Numbered from the stretch's first letter, positions 42,901-52,258 are shown. The stretch is DNA of 64,000 bases from a bacterium (GCA_035307765.1 DATGHU010000041.1:78187-142186); one strand, 5' to 3'. Made by a program: numbers and translations. Notes: a model not told the origin generated them from the letters alone.

Positions 42901-44436
42901 ATGCGACGATGGGGGGGACTGCTCCTAGCCACAACGATGGTGGTGGGCCTCATGGCCGTGGCCTTTGCCCAGGGGAAGGGCGGGGGAACGCTGCGGGCCG
43001 GCCTCGATGCCGATCCGCCGAACATGGATCCCCACCGCTCGACCGCCGCCGTGGATCGGCAGGTCTTTCAGAACCTCTACGACAAACTGGTGGACACCGA
43101 CGACACCCTCAAGATCGTCCCGATGCTCGCAGCCTCCTGGACGATCAGTCCCGACGGCAAGACCGTCACCTTCAAGCTCCGCCAGGGTGTCAAGTTCCAC
43201 GACGGGACGCCGTTTGACGCCGAGGCGGTCAAGTACAACTTCGACCGGATGCAGGACCCGAAGTTCCCCTCCGCCCGTCGGAGCGAGGTCGCGCCTGTGC
43301 AGAAAGTGACCGTCGTCAGCCCCGACACGGTCGCGCTCACCCTGGACAAGCCCTACAGCCCGCTGCTCTACGTGCTCACCGATCGGGCGGGGATGATGGT
43401 CTCGCCCGCGGAGGCGCAGAAGGCGGGGGCGAACTTTGCGCTCCACCCCGTCGGCACCGGGCCGTTCATGTTTGTGGAGAAGGTCCCCCAAGACCACATC
43501 ACCCTCAAGCGCAATCCCAACTATTGGGTGAAGGGCGAGCCCCTGCTGGACACCGTGATCTACCGCCCGTTTCCCGACGACAACGCCCGCGTCGCAAACT
43601 TGAAATCGGGCGACGTCGACATCATCAATATCGTGCCGCCGCCGCAGGTCAAGGCACTGGCGGAGGAGGCGAAGAAGCCCGGCGCCCGGTTTCGGCTGCT
43701 CGAGCACGGGGCTTTCGCCTGGCAGGGGATCTGGCTCAACGTGACCAAACCGCCATTCGACAACAAGCTGCTGCGCCAGGCCTTCAACGCGACGATCGAC
43801 CGGAACGTGATCGCGAACGTCGTCCTCCAGGGCTCGGCGTACCCATCCTACTCATTTTTCCCCAACGGGACCCCGGCGTACGACCCGACGTGGAAGATCC
43901 CCCCGCGCAACATCGCGCTGGCGAAGGAGAAGCTTCAGGCCGCGGGGCACCCGAATGGGTTCGAGTTCACGCTGCTGATCGTCCCGGGGGAGGTGGCGGG
44001 CGCGCTGGGGCAGGCCGTCCAGTCGATGGCCGCCGACGCCGGGATCCAGGTCAAGCTCCAGATCGTCGAGTTCGGGACGATGCTGCACGAGACCGACACG
44101 TTGATGCACCAGGCCGCGCTCCTGGGGTGGAGCGGTCGGCCGGACCCGGACTTCGATGTCTACCCATTTGTCACCCAGTCCGGGATCGGCTCGTTCAACG
44201 ACGCCGGGTACACGAATCCTCAGGTCCAGACCCTGCTGGACGCCGCGCGCCTGCTCAACGACATGACCCAGCGGCGCCGTGCGTACAAGGAAGTGACGCA
44301 GACGCTCGCCGATGACCTGCCGTATATTTGGCTCTACTTTCCGAAGGAGTACAAGCTCATCAGCACGCGGGTGCATGGCTACGTGCATGTCCCCGACGGG
44401 ATGATGCGGTTTCGGACGGTGTGGCTCTCGCCGTAG
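42901..44436 (+). CDS. Peptide/nickel-type ABC transporter substrate-binding protein (family 5), copy 1
   Basis: 511 residues. Sec signal peptide (LLLATTMVVGLMAVAFAQ) without a lipobox Cys, then the SBP family 5 fold: GGTLRAGLDADPPNMDPHRSTAAVDRQVF, WTISPDGKTVTFKLRQGVKFHDGTPFDAEAVKYNFDRM and LHPVGTGPFMFVEKVPQDHITLKRNPNYW. Binds oligopeptides or other solutes outside the membrane for the permeases downstream. ATG 42901 behind GGAGAGG. It is a close tandem paralogue of the next gene, roughly three quarters identical by eye with identical length. Confidence 0.93.
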   Translation: MRRWGGLLLATTMVVGLMAVAFAQGKGGGTLRAGLDADPPNMDPHRSTAAVDRQVFQNLYDKLVDTDDTLKIVPMLAASWTISPDGKTVTFKLRQGVKFHDGTPFDAEAVKYNFDRMQDPKFPSARRSEVAPVQKVTVVSPDTVALTLDKPYSPLLYVLTDRAGMMVSPAEAQKAGANFALHPVGTGPFMFVEKVPQDHITLKRNPNYWVKGEPLLDTVIYRPFPDDNARVANLKSGDVDIINIVPPPQVKALAEEAKKPGARFRLLEHGAFAWQGIWLNVTKPPFDNKLLRQAFNATIDRNVIANVVLQGSAYPSYSFFPNGTPAYDPTWKIPPRNIALAKEKLQAAGHPNGFEFTLLIVPGEVAGALGQAVQSMAADAGIQVKLQIVEFGTMLHETDTLMHQAALLGWSGRPDPDFDVYPFVTQSGIGSFNDAGYTNPQVQTLLDAARLLNDMTQRRRAYKEVTQTLADDLPYIWLYFPKEYKLISTRVHGYVHVPDGMMRFRTVWLSP

Positions 44437-44509
44437 AGGCCGGGGCGGACCGGGAGGGCCGGCGGCCTGCGGTGACCCGCATGCGCCCATCGTCTGGGGG
44501 GATCTGACG

Positions 44510-46045
44510 ATGCGCAGATGGAGGGCAGGGTGGCTCGGCGTGGCGATCGTGGCCGCGCTCATCGTCACTGCGTCCGCGCAGGGCAGGCGCGGGGGGACCC
44601 TGCGGGCCGCGCTGGACCGGGACCCCCCGAACATGGATCCCCACCGCTCGACCGCGGCCGTCGACCGTCAGGTGTTCCAGAGCCTCTACGATAAGCTCGT
44701 GGACACCGACGAAAACCTCCGCGTCGTGCCGATGCTGGCGACGGTCTGGACGATCGCCCCGGACGGCAAAACCGTGACCTTTAAGCTCCGGACCGGCGTG
44801 AAGTTTCAGGACGGCACCCCGTTCGATGCCGGGGCGGTGACCTATAACTTCGAGCGGATGCAGGATCCGAAGTTCCCCTCCGCCCGGCGCAGCGAGATCG
44901 GCCCGATCCAACAGGTGACGGCCGTGGACCCCACCACGGTGCAGATCTCCCTGGAGCGCCCCTACAGCCCGCTGCTCTACGTCCTCACCGACCGCGCGGG
45001 GATGATGGTGTCCCCCACCGCGGCGCGGAAGGAGGGGGCGAACTTCGCCCTGCACCCCGTCGGCGCGGGACCGTTCAGGTTCGTGGAAAAGATCCCTCAA
45101 GACCACATCACGCTGGAGCGCAACCCCGACTACTGGGAGGGAGGCCTGCCCCTCCTCGACCGGATCGTCTACCGGCCGATCGTCGACGACAACGCCCGCG
45201 TCGCGAACCTGAAATCCGGCGACGTCGACATCATCAACGTCGTCCCGCTGCCGCAGATCAAGCAGCTGGCGGAGGAGGCCAAGCAGCCCGCCGCCCGGTT
45301 TCGGCTGCTCGAGCGCGGCGCGTTCCAGTGGTACGGCGTCTGGCTGAACGTGACCAAGCCGCCGTTCGACAACAAGCTCCTCCGCCAGGCGCTCAACGCG
45401 ACGATCAATCGGAACGCGCTGGCGAGCGTCGTCCTGCAGGGGGCGGCGTACCCGGCGTTCTCGTTCTTCCCGAACGGGACGCCGGCGCACGACCCCGCGT
45501 GGAAGATCCCGCCCCGCAACCTCCCGCTGGCCCGGGAAAAACTCCAAGCCGCCGGCCATCCGGGGGGGTTCGCGTTTACGCTGCTGGCACTGCCGGGGCA
45601 GACCGATCAAGAGCTCGCCCAGGCGATTCAGTCGATGGCCGCCGAGGCCGGGATCGAAGCCAAGATCCAGATCATCGAGTTCGGTGCGATGCTGGATACG
45701 ATGGCCCACCTGCAACACCAGGCCGGCCAGATTGGGTGGAGCGGGCGGCCCGATCCGGACTTCGACGTGTTTCCGTTCGTCACCGAGTCCGGCATCGGCT
45801 CATTCAACTACGCCGGGTACGTGAACCCGAAGGTGCAAGAACTGCTCGATGCCGCCCGGCTCCTCAACGACATGGGTCAGCGGACGCGGGCGTACGGTGA
45901 GGTGACGAAAATCCTCGCCGACGATCTTCCCTATCTCTGGACGCACTTCCCCAAGGAATACAAGCTGGTCTCCACCCGGGTGCACGGCTTCGTGCAGGTG
46001 CCCGATGGCATGATGCGCTTTCGGACCGCATGGCTCTCGCCATGA
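44510..46045 (+). CDS. Peptide/nickel-type ABC transporter substrate-binding protein (family 5), copy 2
   Basis: 511 residues, with signal peptide (LGVAIVAALIVTASAQ) and the same domain plan as the preceding gene. Differences cluster in exposed positions (for example the C-terminal half MLDTMAHLQHQAGQIGWSG versus MLHETDTLMHQAALLGWSG), suggesting either altered ligand preference or recent duplication. ATG 44510 with GGGGGGATC upstream. Followed after 46 bp by the permease genes, so this copy is the one directly linked to the transporter. Confidence 0.93.
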   Translation: MRRWRAGWLGVAIVAALIVTASAQGRRGGTLRAALDRDPPNMDPHRSTAAVDRQVFQSLYDKLVDTDENLRVVPMLATVWTIAPDGKTVTFKLRTGVKFQDGTPFDAGAVTYNFERMQDPKFPSARRSEIGPIQQVTAVDPTTVQISLERPYSPLLYVLTDRAGMMVSPTAARKEGANFALHPVGAGPFRFVEKIPQDHITLERNPDYWEGGLPLLDRIVYRPIVDDNARVANLKSGDVDIINVVPLPQIKQLAEEAKQPAARFRLLERGAFQWYGVWLNVTKPPFDNKLLRQALNATINRNALASVVLQGAAYPAFSFFPNGTPAHDPAWKIPPRNLPLAREKLQAAGHPGGFAFTLLALPGQTDQELAQAIQSMAAEAGIEAKIQIIEFGAMLDTMAHLQHQAGQIGWSGRPDPDFDVFPFVTESGIGSFNYAGYVNPKVQELLDAARLLNDMGQRTRAYGEVTKILADDLPYLWTHFPKEYKLVSTRVHGFVQVPDGMMRFRTAWLSP

Positions 46046-46091
46046 CGGGCGCAGCGAGGCCGGCGGCGACAGCCCCGCGGAGGGCCTTGGG

Positions 46092-47048
46092 GTGATCCGG
46101 TTCATCGCCCGCCGGCTCCTCCAGACGATCCCCGTGCTGTTCTTCGTCAGCGTCATCATCTTCGTGCTCATCAACCTGGTGCCGGGCGACGCCGCCCGGC
46201 TCTTCCTCGGAGAGGAGGCACCCCCCGACGCCCTCGCCGCGCTGCGCCACGAGATGGGACTCGACCGCCCCCTCTACGTGCAGTACCTCCGCTGGGTGGG
46301 GGGGATGCTGCGCGGCGATTTCGGCCATTCCTTCAAGGACAACCGGAAGGTCCTCGCGACGGTCCTTCAGAAGGTGCCGGTGACCGGGGAGCTCACGGCC
46401 GGGGCATTGATCATCGCGTGGACGATCGCGATCCCGGCCGGGGTGCTCGCGGCGTGGCGGCGGCGGACCGCCGTGGACTACTCCGTCTCCGCGGCGGCGC
46501 TGACGGGGCTCAGCCTCCCGACCTTCTGGCTCGGGATCATGCTCATCTACCTGTTCGCCGTGCACCTGCGCTGGCTCCCCGCCTCCGGATACGTCTCCTT
46601 CACCCAGGATCCCGCCCGCAACCTCAAGACGATCGTGATGCCGGCGTTCGTCCTGGGGGTCGTGCTCGCCGCGGTGGTGATGCGGCAACTCAGGAGCAGC
46701 ATGCTGGAGGTGCTGAACGCGGACTACGTCCGGACGGCGAGCGCCAAGGGGCTCGGCGGACGCGTGGTCCTCATCCGGCACGCCCTCAGGAACGCGCTGA
46801 TACCCGTGATCACGGTGATGGGGATCCAGATGGGCACCCTCCTCGGCGGCGCGGTGATCACGGAGACGATCTTTTCCCTGCCGGGCCTGGGCCGGCTGGC
46901 GCTGGAGTCGATCTACGGGCGCGACTATCCGATGCTGGAAGGCGTGGTGCTGTTTAGCGCGTTCTCAATCCTCCTCATCAACCTGCTCGTGGACATCGTC
47001 TACTCGCTGATCGATCCGCGCATCAAGCTCGCCGGGGGGCGCACGTGA
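46092..47048 (+). CDS. ABC transporter permease, DppB/OppB type
   Basis: 318 residues, six predicted helices. N-terminal FIARRLLQTIPVLFFVSVIIFVLINLVPGDAA and the EAA loop (DYVRTASAKGLGGRVVLIRHALRNALIPVITVMG) are classic for the B-type peptide permease; ITETIFSLPGLGRLALESIYGRDYPMLEGVVLF closes the domain. GTG start at 46092 behind GGAGGG. Its stop overlaps the next permease by 4 nt (GTGA). Confidence 0.95.
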   Translation: MIRFIARRLLQTIPVLFFVSVIIFVLINLVPGDAARLFLGEEAPPDALAALRHEMGLDRPLYVQYLRWVGGMLRGDFGHSFKDNRKVLATVLQKVPVTGELTAGALIIAWTIAIPAGVLAAWRRRTAVDYSVSAAALTGLSLPTFWLGIMLIYLFAVHLRWLPASGYVSFTQDPARNLKTIVMPAFVLGVVLAAVVMRQLRSSMLEVLNADYVRTASAKGLGGRVVLIRHALRNALIPVITVMGIQMGTLLGGAVITETIFSLPGLGRLALESIYGRDYPMLEGVVLFSAFSILLINLLVDIVYSLIDPRIKLAGGRT

Positions 47049-47932
47049 CGGTTGCCGTGGAGGCGCTGCCCCGGCCTAGGGGCCGGACCCGGGAGCGGCG
47101 CGGGCTGCAGCACCTGGCGCGGCGGTTCGCCCGAAACCGGCTTGCGTTCGCGGGGTTCGTCGCCTTTGTCGCGATCGTGTTGATGGCCATCCTCGCCCCT
47201 TGGGTCGCCCCGGCCTCCCCGGTCAAGACCGACTTCGGCGCCACCTTGCTGGCGCCCAACGCGCAGCACTGGTTGGGGACCGATGAGCTGGGGCGGGACG
47301 TCTTGAGCCGGGTGATCTTCGGCGCGCGCGCGTCGCTCGAAGCCGGGCTCGTCTCGGTGACCTTGGGGATCGCCGCGGGGCTGCCGCTCGGAATCGTGGC
47401 GGGGTTTTATCGGGGACGGCTGGACGACGTCTTGATGCGGTTGACCGATGCCATGCTCTCCTTCCCGCAGCTGATCCTCGCCCTGGCGGTCGCGGCCGTC
47501 CTGGGACCGGGGCTAGGGAAGGCGATGATTGCGATCGCCGTCGTCCTCGCCCCCGTCTTCATGCGCGTCATGCGGGCGCAGGTGCTCACCGAGCGGGAGC
47601 GGGAGTACGTGGATGCCGCGCGGGCGATGGGGGCGGCGGACCGACGGATCATCTGGCGCCATCTCCTGCCGAACAGCCTGGCGCCGATCCTCGTTCAAGG
47701 GTCGCTCAACGTTGCCGGGGCGATCATCACGGAGGCCACCCTCAGCTTCCTCGGACTCGGGACACAGCCTCCCACCCCCTCCTGGGGATCGATGCTCAAC
47801 GCCGCGCAGCAGTACTTGAGTCAGGCGATCTGGCTGTCGTTCTGGCCGGGGCTGGCGATTGCCGTCACCGTGTTCTCCGTGAACGTCGCCGGAGACGGGC
47901 TGAGGGAGATCTGGGACCCGCGAACCCGCTGA
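47045..47932 (+). CDS. ABC transporter permease, DppC/OppC type
   Basis: 295 residues. N-terminal cytoplasmic tail then RFARNRLAFAGFVAFVAIVLMAILAPWVAP, HWLGTDELGRDVLSRVIFGARASL (family signature), the EAA loop EYVDAARAMGAADRRIIWRHLLPNSLAPILVQGSLNVAG and ATLSFLGLGTQPPTPSWGSML. Pairs with the DppB-type permease to form the translocation path. No DppD/DppF ATPase genes follow; the next gene is an M20 hydrolase, so the ATPases must be encoded elsewhere. Confidence 0.95.
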   Translation: MTVAVEALPRPRGRTRERRGLQHLARRFARNRLAFAGFVAFVAIVLMAILAPWVAPASPVKTDFGATLLAPNAQHWLGTDELGRDVLSRVIFGARASLEAGLVSVTLGIAAGLPLGIVAGFYRGRLDDVLMRLTDAMLSFPQLILALAVAAVLGPGLGKAMIAIAVVLAPVFMRVMRAQVLTEREREYVDAARAMGAADRRIIWRHLLPNSLAPILVQGSLNVAGAIITEATLSFLGLGTQPPTPSWGSMLNAAQQYLSQAIWLSFWPGLAIAVTVFSVNVAGDGLREIWDPRTR

Positions 47933-48049
47933 GCTCGTCCCCGCTGCTCCGGCAATCGATCCGCCCCGTCGGCGCTCGTGCCGGAGGCTTGACGATGCAG
48001 GGGCCCGCGGTCATTCTGGTGGATTTGGACACAGCAGGAGGCCCCGTCG

Positions 48050-49285
48050 ATTTCCACGCCACGTATCGATGCTGATCGGTTGCGCGCGCGCCTCGAGGAG
48101 TTGGGCGCCATCGGCCGCACGCCCGAGGGGGGCGTCACGCGCCTGTCGTACCGGGAGGAGCACGCACAGGCCGCCCGGCTCTGCGCGCGCTGGATGCAGG
48201 ACGCCGGGGCCGAGGTGGGCGTGGACCCGTGGGGCAATCTCTTCGGCATCGTGGGGGGGAGTGGGGGGGCACCGCGGCCGATCGCGGCCGGCTCGCACCT
48301 CGATACCGTGCCGAACGGCGGCATCTTCGACGGCGGACTCGGCGTCGTCGCGGCGATCGAAGCGGCGGCGGCCCTGCGCGCAGCGGGGAGACGCCTGCGT
48401 CACCCTCTGATGCTCCTGGGGTTTGCCGAGGAGGAGGGGGTCTCGTTCAGCCTGGGGTGCCTTGGGTCCCGGGGCGTCGCCGGTCGGCTGCCGGCTCTCC
48501 AGGCGCTTGTCGATCGGACCGGCCGATCCGCCGCGGACGCGATCCGGGCGTTCGACCCCGGCGTCCCCCGCCGGGCGATGCCGGCGCCCCCGGCCGCGTA
48601 TCTCGAACTGCACATTGAGCAGGGCCCGATCCTCGAACGCCAGCGCACGCCGCTCGCCTCGGTCGACGCCATCGTCGGCATCGCCCGGATGTCCTTCCTC
48701 TTCCTTGGGGAGGCGAATCATGCCGGGACGACCCCGATGGAGGGGCGCCGGGATGCGCTGTGGGGCGCGGCCGACCTCGTGGCTCAAGTGCGAGAGATGG
48801 CCCGCGCGACCGAGGGGCGGGCCGTGGGGACCGTCGGCCAGTGCACCGTGTCGCCCGGCGTCCCCAACGTCGTGCCGGGGCGGGCCGAGGTAACGGTTGA
48901 GGTCAGGAGCGCCGACGGCGCGCTCCTCGACCGCCTCTGCGGGGGGGTCGTTGCGGCCGCACAGACCTGCGCCGTCGCCTACGGGCTGACCGTCGAGCAC
49001 CGACACGGGTGGACCGAGCCCCCGGTCCCCCTCGATCCTCGGATCCGCGCGGAGGTGGTGGCCGCGGCGGGCGACCTGGGCTGGCCGATTGCCACCATGT
49101 CGAGTTGGGCCGGCCACGATGCCAAAATCCTCGCCGGTATCGGGCCGACGGGGATGATCTTCGTCCCCAGCGCGGGGGGCATCAGTCATTCCCCATTCGA
49201 GCGAACGGGGTGGGAGGACGCCGCCCGCGGGGCGCAGCTTCTGTGCCGCGCGCTGGAGCGGCTGGATGCGGGGGACGAGAGCTAG
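48050..49285 (+). CDS. M20-family Zn-dependent amidohydrolase (N-carbamoyl-amino acid/allantoate hydrolase type)
   Basis: 411 residues. GVTRLSYREEHAQAARLCARWMQDAGAEVGVDPWGNLFG and the metal site GSHLDTVPNGGIFDGGLGVVAAIEA, EEEGVSFSLGCLGSRG, YLELHIEQGPILE and SNAGTTPM-like NHAGTTPMEGRRD are hallmarks of hydantoinase/carbamoylase enzymes. Probably hydrolyses N-carbamoyl-amino acids, ureidoglycolate or allantoate. AGGAGG at 48036-48041 points to an ATT start at 48050; a TTG at 48080 is the alternative that would trim the helix DADRLRARLEEL. Follows the peptide permeases on the same strand after 117 bp. Confidence 0.9.
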   Translation: MSTPRIDADRLRARLEELGAIGRTPEGGVTRLSYREEHAQAARLCARWMQDAGAEVGVDPWGNLFGIVGGSGGAPRPIAAGSHLDTVPNGGIFDGGLGVVAAIEAAAALRAAGRRLRHPLMLLGFAEEEGVSFSLGCLGSRGVAGRLPALQALVDRTGRSAADAIRAFDPGVPRRAMPAPPAAYLELHIEQGPILERQRTPLASVDAIVGIARMSFLFLGEANHAGTTPMEGRRDALWGAADLVAQVREMARATEGRAVGTVGQCTVSPGVPNVVPGRAEVTVEVRSADGALLDRLCGGVVAAAQTCAVAYGLTVEHRHGWTEPPVPLDPRIRAEVVAAAGDLGWPIATMSSWAGHDAKILAGIGPTGMIFVPSAGGISHSPFERTGWEDAARGAQLLCRALERLDAGDES

Positions 49286-49310
49286 GAGTTCGCGACTGGA
49301 GGTGAGGTCG

Positions 49311-49709
49311 GTGCCGGAACCAGAGACCCAGCCGGGGGCGGGGGCAGGCGGCCCCCCGCAGGATGAGCCGCAGCCGGACGTTCAGGGCACACCCGCCAAG
49401 GCGGAGGCGGCCGAGGAGACCGGGCAGGATCGCACGCAGGCGGTTCCGCTGGGCGCGCTGCCGACGGTCGAGGTGCTGCGCTGGAGCCTGAGCCTTCTCG
49501 CGGCGAAGGCTTGGGAGGGGATGGGCCTCATGCCAAACCCCATCACCAACAAGACGCAGAAAAATCTTGAGGAGGCGCGGCTGGCGATCGACGCGTTCGC
49601 CGCGGTCTTCGAGGTGCTCCGGGCGCGAATCGAGGAGCCGCCGCGCCGCGAGATGGAGACGCTGCTGACCAATCTGCGACTCAATTTTGTTGAGAAGAGC
49701 GCGGGATGA
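49311..49709 (+). CDS. DUF1844-containing protein
   Basis: 132 residues. A Pro/Glu-rich, probably disordered N-terminus (about 50 residues) precedes the helical DUF1844 domain: VEVLRWSLSLLAAKAWEGMGLMPNPITNKTQKNLEEARLAIDAF... ending LLTNLRLNFVEK. Function unknown; the domain is conserved near translation and cell-envelope genes in many lineages. GTG start at 49311 with GGAGG 9 nt upstream. Close behind the M20 hydrolase (25 bp) but likely independent. Confidence 0.85.
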   Translation: MPEPETQPGAGAGGPPQDEPQPDVQGTPAKAEAAEETGQDRTQAVPLGALPTVEVLRWSLSLLAAKAWEGMGLMPNPITNKTQKNLEEARLAIDAFAAVFEVLRARIEEPPRREMETLLTNLRLNFVEKSAG

Positions 49710-49760
49710 GCCGCGGAGTTATCCACGCAATCCACATATCCCTCGAACTGAGATTCCGGA

Positions 49761-49790
49761 TTGTGCGACCGCGGGGTGTGTGCTACTAAT
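49761..49790 (+). promoter_or_regulatory. Candidate promoter of the structured RNA
   Basis: -35 TTGTGC (49761-49766), 18-bp spacer, -10 ACTAAT (49785-49790, 4/6). It predicts transcription starting at about 49797, exactly where the first helix of the RNA begins. The -35 is only a partial match. Confidence 0.4.
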
Positions 49791-49796
49791 AGTGAT

Positions 49797-49972
49797 GGAG
49801 GCGCAAGCCGACTGGCAAGGTAGCCGACTCAAACGCTCGCGCACGTGGACGCCGAAAGCTGGTCAAGTGTACTTCGGGGGTAACTCCGGAGAACGGCTGA
49901 TGAGCGGTAGGCACCGGCGACGAGGGCCGAAGACGGTGAGAAGCCAGCCCGGTGAGCGCCTCCCGATTTTTT
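49797..49972 (+). ncRNA. Candidate structured non-coding RNA, long rod (6S-like?), unassigned family
   Basis: Non-coding on both strands but strongly structured. Closing helix 49797-49804/49956-49963 (8 bp), then AA/GA mismatch, 49807-49810/49950-49953 and 49812-49816/49943-49947; an asymmetric internal loop (49817-49822 opposite 49928-49942); short helices 49823-49825/49925-49927, 49828-49830/49922-49924, 49837-49840/49917-49920, 49851-49854/49894-49897; and a terminal 8-bp hairpin 49872-49879/49884-49891 capped by a GNRA loop (GTAA). A T-run follows at 49967-49972. Overall shape resembles 6S RNA; a riboswitch for the downstream gene is the alternative. No family assignment possible here. 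Confidence 0.6.
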
Positions 49973-50074
49973 CCCGCACATCCTTCCCCGCCCGCAAAAA
50001 CCAGGAGCCTGCGGCCTGAGATCGCCCGACGCCGGCGGTCCTCCCACCGCTTGGCCCGGCGTTCGCGTCGGGCA

Positions 50075-50093
50075 CCGGACCGTCCGGTATAAT
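50075..50093 (+). promoter_or_regulatory. -10 box with adjoining 13-bp palindrome upstream of the DUF255 gene
   Basis: A perfect TATAAT (50088-50093) directly follows the inverted repeat CCGGAC-C-GTCCGG (50075-50087), which fills most of the promoter spacer. The mRNA would begin near 50100 and carry the GGAGG site at 50110. No clear -35 hexamer is present, which together with the palindrome suggests a regulated promoter. Confidence 0.5.
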
Positions 50094-50119
50094 AAGGGAG
50101 AAGGCTAGTGGAGGTCCGC

Positions 50120-52258
50120 ATGCCCAACCGATTGTCCGCTGCGACGAGTCCCTACCTGAGGTCTGCCGCGCACCAACCGGTGGATTGGTACCCGTGGAGC
50201 GACGAGCCGTTCGCCCGCGCCAAGGCCGAGAACAAACCGATCCTGCTCGACATCGGTGCCGTCTGGTGTCACTGGTGCCACGTCATCGACCGGGAGTCCT
50301 ACGACAACCCCGAGATCGCTCGGATCATCAACGAACAATTCGTCGCGGTGAAGGTCGACCGCGACGAGCGGCCGGACATCGACGTGCGGTACCAGAGCGC
50401 CGTGAGCGCGATCACGGGCCAGGGGGGATGGCCGCTTACCGCGGCACTGACCTCGGAGGGTAAGGTATTTTTCGGCGGGACCTACTTCCCTCCCGACAAC
50501 GCCATGGGCCGCCCGGGATTTCGACAGGTGCTCTTGGCGGTGGCCGAATTCTACCGCACGAAGCGCGAACAGGCTCACGCCTACGCCGACGAGCTGTTCC
50601 AGACCCTCCACCGGCTGGGGGCGGCGCGCGCCTCCGAGGAGGCGCTGACGCCGCAGTTGGTCGAGAGTGCGGTCTCCGACATCGAGCGGCAGTTCGACCC
50701 GCAGAACGGCGGGTTCGGCGGGGCGCCGAAGTTTCCCCACACCGGCGCACTCGAACTGCTGCTGAGGCGCCACGACCGGATCGCAGACCCTCAGGCGCTT
50801 GCGATCGTGATGCGGACGTTGGAGAAGATGGCGCGGGGCGGAGTCTACGACCAGCTCGGGGGCGGGTTCCACCGCTACTCCGTCGACGCGTCGTGGATCG
50901 TGCCGCACTTCGAGAAGATGATCTACGATAACGCGGAGCTGCTGCGAAATTACGTCCACGCCTATCAGGCGACCGGGAACGCGTTCTTCCGGGAGATCGC
51001 GGAGGGGGTGGTGGGCTACGTCACCGGCACCCTGACGGACTCGATCCGGGGCGGATTCTACGCCAGCCAGGACGCGGACCAGAGTCTCGACGATGACGGC
51101 GAGTACTATACCTGGGCGCCGGAGGAAGCTGCGGTCGCGCTCTCGCCCGAAGAATTCGCGGCCGCAAGCCAAGCGTACCACCTCGAGGGACAAGGGGAGA
51201 TGCACCACGACCCTCGCCGCCATGTCCTGTTCATCGATAAATCCCCGGACGTGGTGGCGGCCCTGTTGGGGCGTCCGGCGGCGGCCGTTCAGGATTTGAT
51301 CGCCGGCGCGAAGCAGCGCCTCCTCGCCGCGCGCTCCGCCCGGCCGGCGCCCTTCGTCGACTCAACGATCTACACCGGGTGGAACGGCATGATGATCTCG
51401 GCGTTTCTCGAGGCCGCGCGTGCGTTCGACCGGCTCGACATCCGGGCGACTGCGCTTTGTGCTCTCGACCGAATCGTGCGCGATGCCTATCAGCCCCCTC
51501 CGCGGGAGCCCGGCGGCGCCGATGGCCCTCCGCCCGCCCGGCGGGGGTTCCGCCACGTCGCGAGCGCGCCGGGCGGTGTGGCCGGCCTGCTGGACGACCA
51601 GGTCTGGATGGCGCGGGCGTTGGTGGACGCGTTCGAGCAGACGGGCGACCCTCGCCATCTCGCCCTTGCCGAAGAAACGATGGCGTACGTCATCCGGGAA
51701 TGTCTGGCTCCGTGGGGCGCCTTCTACGATACCGCGCAGCCCGCGTCCACCGGGGACCGGTCCCCGCTCGGGTTGGGGGTGCCTTACGTTCCCACTCAGG
51801 ACTCGCCCACGCCCGCGGGGAACGCCGTCGCTGTGCTGGTGCTGGATCGCCTCGCCCTGATCACTGGGGACGCGCGCTATCGCGAGGCGGCGGAGCGGGT
51901 CCTACGGGTTTGCGCTCCGGCCGGCACCGCACACGGGCTGTTTGCCGCCAGCCTGATCCACGCGCTCGACCTGCACCTTGAGCCTCCGCTGCATGCGGTC
52001 GTCGTCGGCCCGCGTGGCGATCCCCGGGTCGGCGCATTGCATCGGGCGGCGCTGGCGGTCTACCGCCCCGGCACCGTCGTGCACCTGTACGATCCGACGG
52101 CGTCGGCCGGCCAGCTGCCACCGGAGATTCCCCCGGTGGTCGGCGGCTCGGCCCCGCGGGTCTTCGCCTGCAGCGCGACAGCGTGCGCGCCCCCGGCGGA
52201 TACGCCCGAGGCGGTGCGCGAGACGATCCTCGCGTTCGGCCGGGTCTCCGTCGGGTAG
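50120..52258 (+). CDS. Thioredoxin-fold DUF255 protein (YyaL/SSP411 family)
   Basis: 712 residues. N-terminal DUF255 thioredoxin-like domain with the redox motif [19 protein letters not shown] (residues about 50-70) and [26 protein letters not shown], followed by a large alpha/alpha-barrel region ([55 protein letters not shown]) resembling N-acylglucosamine epimerase folds. Biochemical role in bacteria unresolved. ATG 50120 with GGAGG 7 nt upstream and TATAAT 26 bp before. Length is normal for the family (about 680-720). Confidence 0.93.
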   Translation: MPNRLSAATSPYLRSAAHQPVDWYPWSDEPFARAKAENKPILLDIGAVWCHWCHVIDRESYDNPEIARIINEQFVAVKVDRDERPDIDVRYQSAVSAITGQGGWPLTAALTSEGKVFFGGTYFPPDNAMGRPGFRQVLLAVAEFYRTKREQAHAYADELFQTLHRLGAARASEEALTPQLVESAVSDIERQFDPQNGGFGGAPKFPHTGALELLLRRHDRIADPQALAIVMRTLEKMARGGVYDQLGGGFHRYSVDASWIVPHFEKMIYDNAELLRNYVHAYQATGNAFFREIAEGVVGYVTGTLTDSIRGGFYASQDADQSLDDDGEYYTWAPEEAAVALSPEEFAAASQAYHLEGQGEMHHDPRRHVLFIDKSPDVVAALLGRPAAAVQDLIAGAKQRLLAARSARPAPFVDSTIYTGWNGMMISAFLEAARAFDRLDIRATALCALDRIVRDAYQPPPREPGGADGPPPARRGFRHVASAPGGVAGLLDDQVWMARALVDAFEQTGDPRHLALAEETMAYVIRECLAPWGAFYDTAQPASTGDRSPLGLGVPYVPTQDSPTPAGNAVAVLVLDRLALITGDARYREAAERVLRVCAPAGTAHGLFAASLIHALDLHLEPPLHAVVVGPRGDPRVGALHRAALAVYRPGTVVHLYDPTASAGQLPPEIPPVVGGSAPRVFACSATACAPPADTPEAVRETILAFGRVSVG

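Noticed and set aside
49719-49740. TTATCCACG resembling a DnaA box near the structured RNA
   Set aside because: A single imperfect box, with no cluster of boxes, AT-rich unwinding region or dnaA/dnaN nearby; not an origin.
49890-49940. CTGATGAG...CGAAG resembling hammerhead ribozyme core
   Set aside because: The second core element is CGAAGAC rather than CGAAAC and the three required stems cannot be formed; these bases fit the rod helices better.
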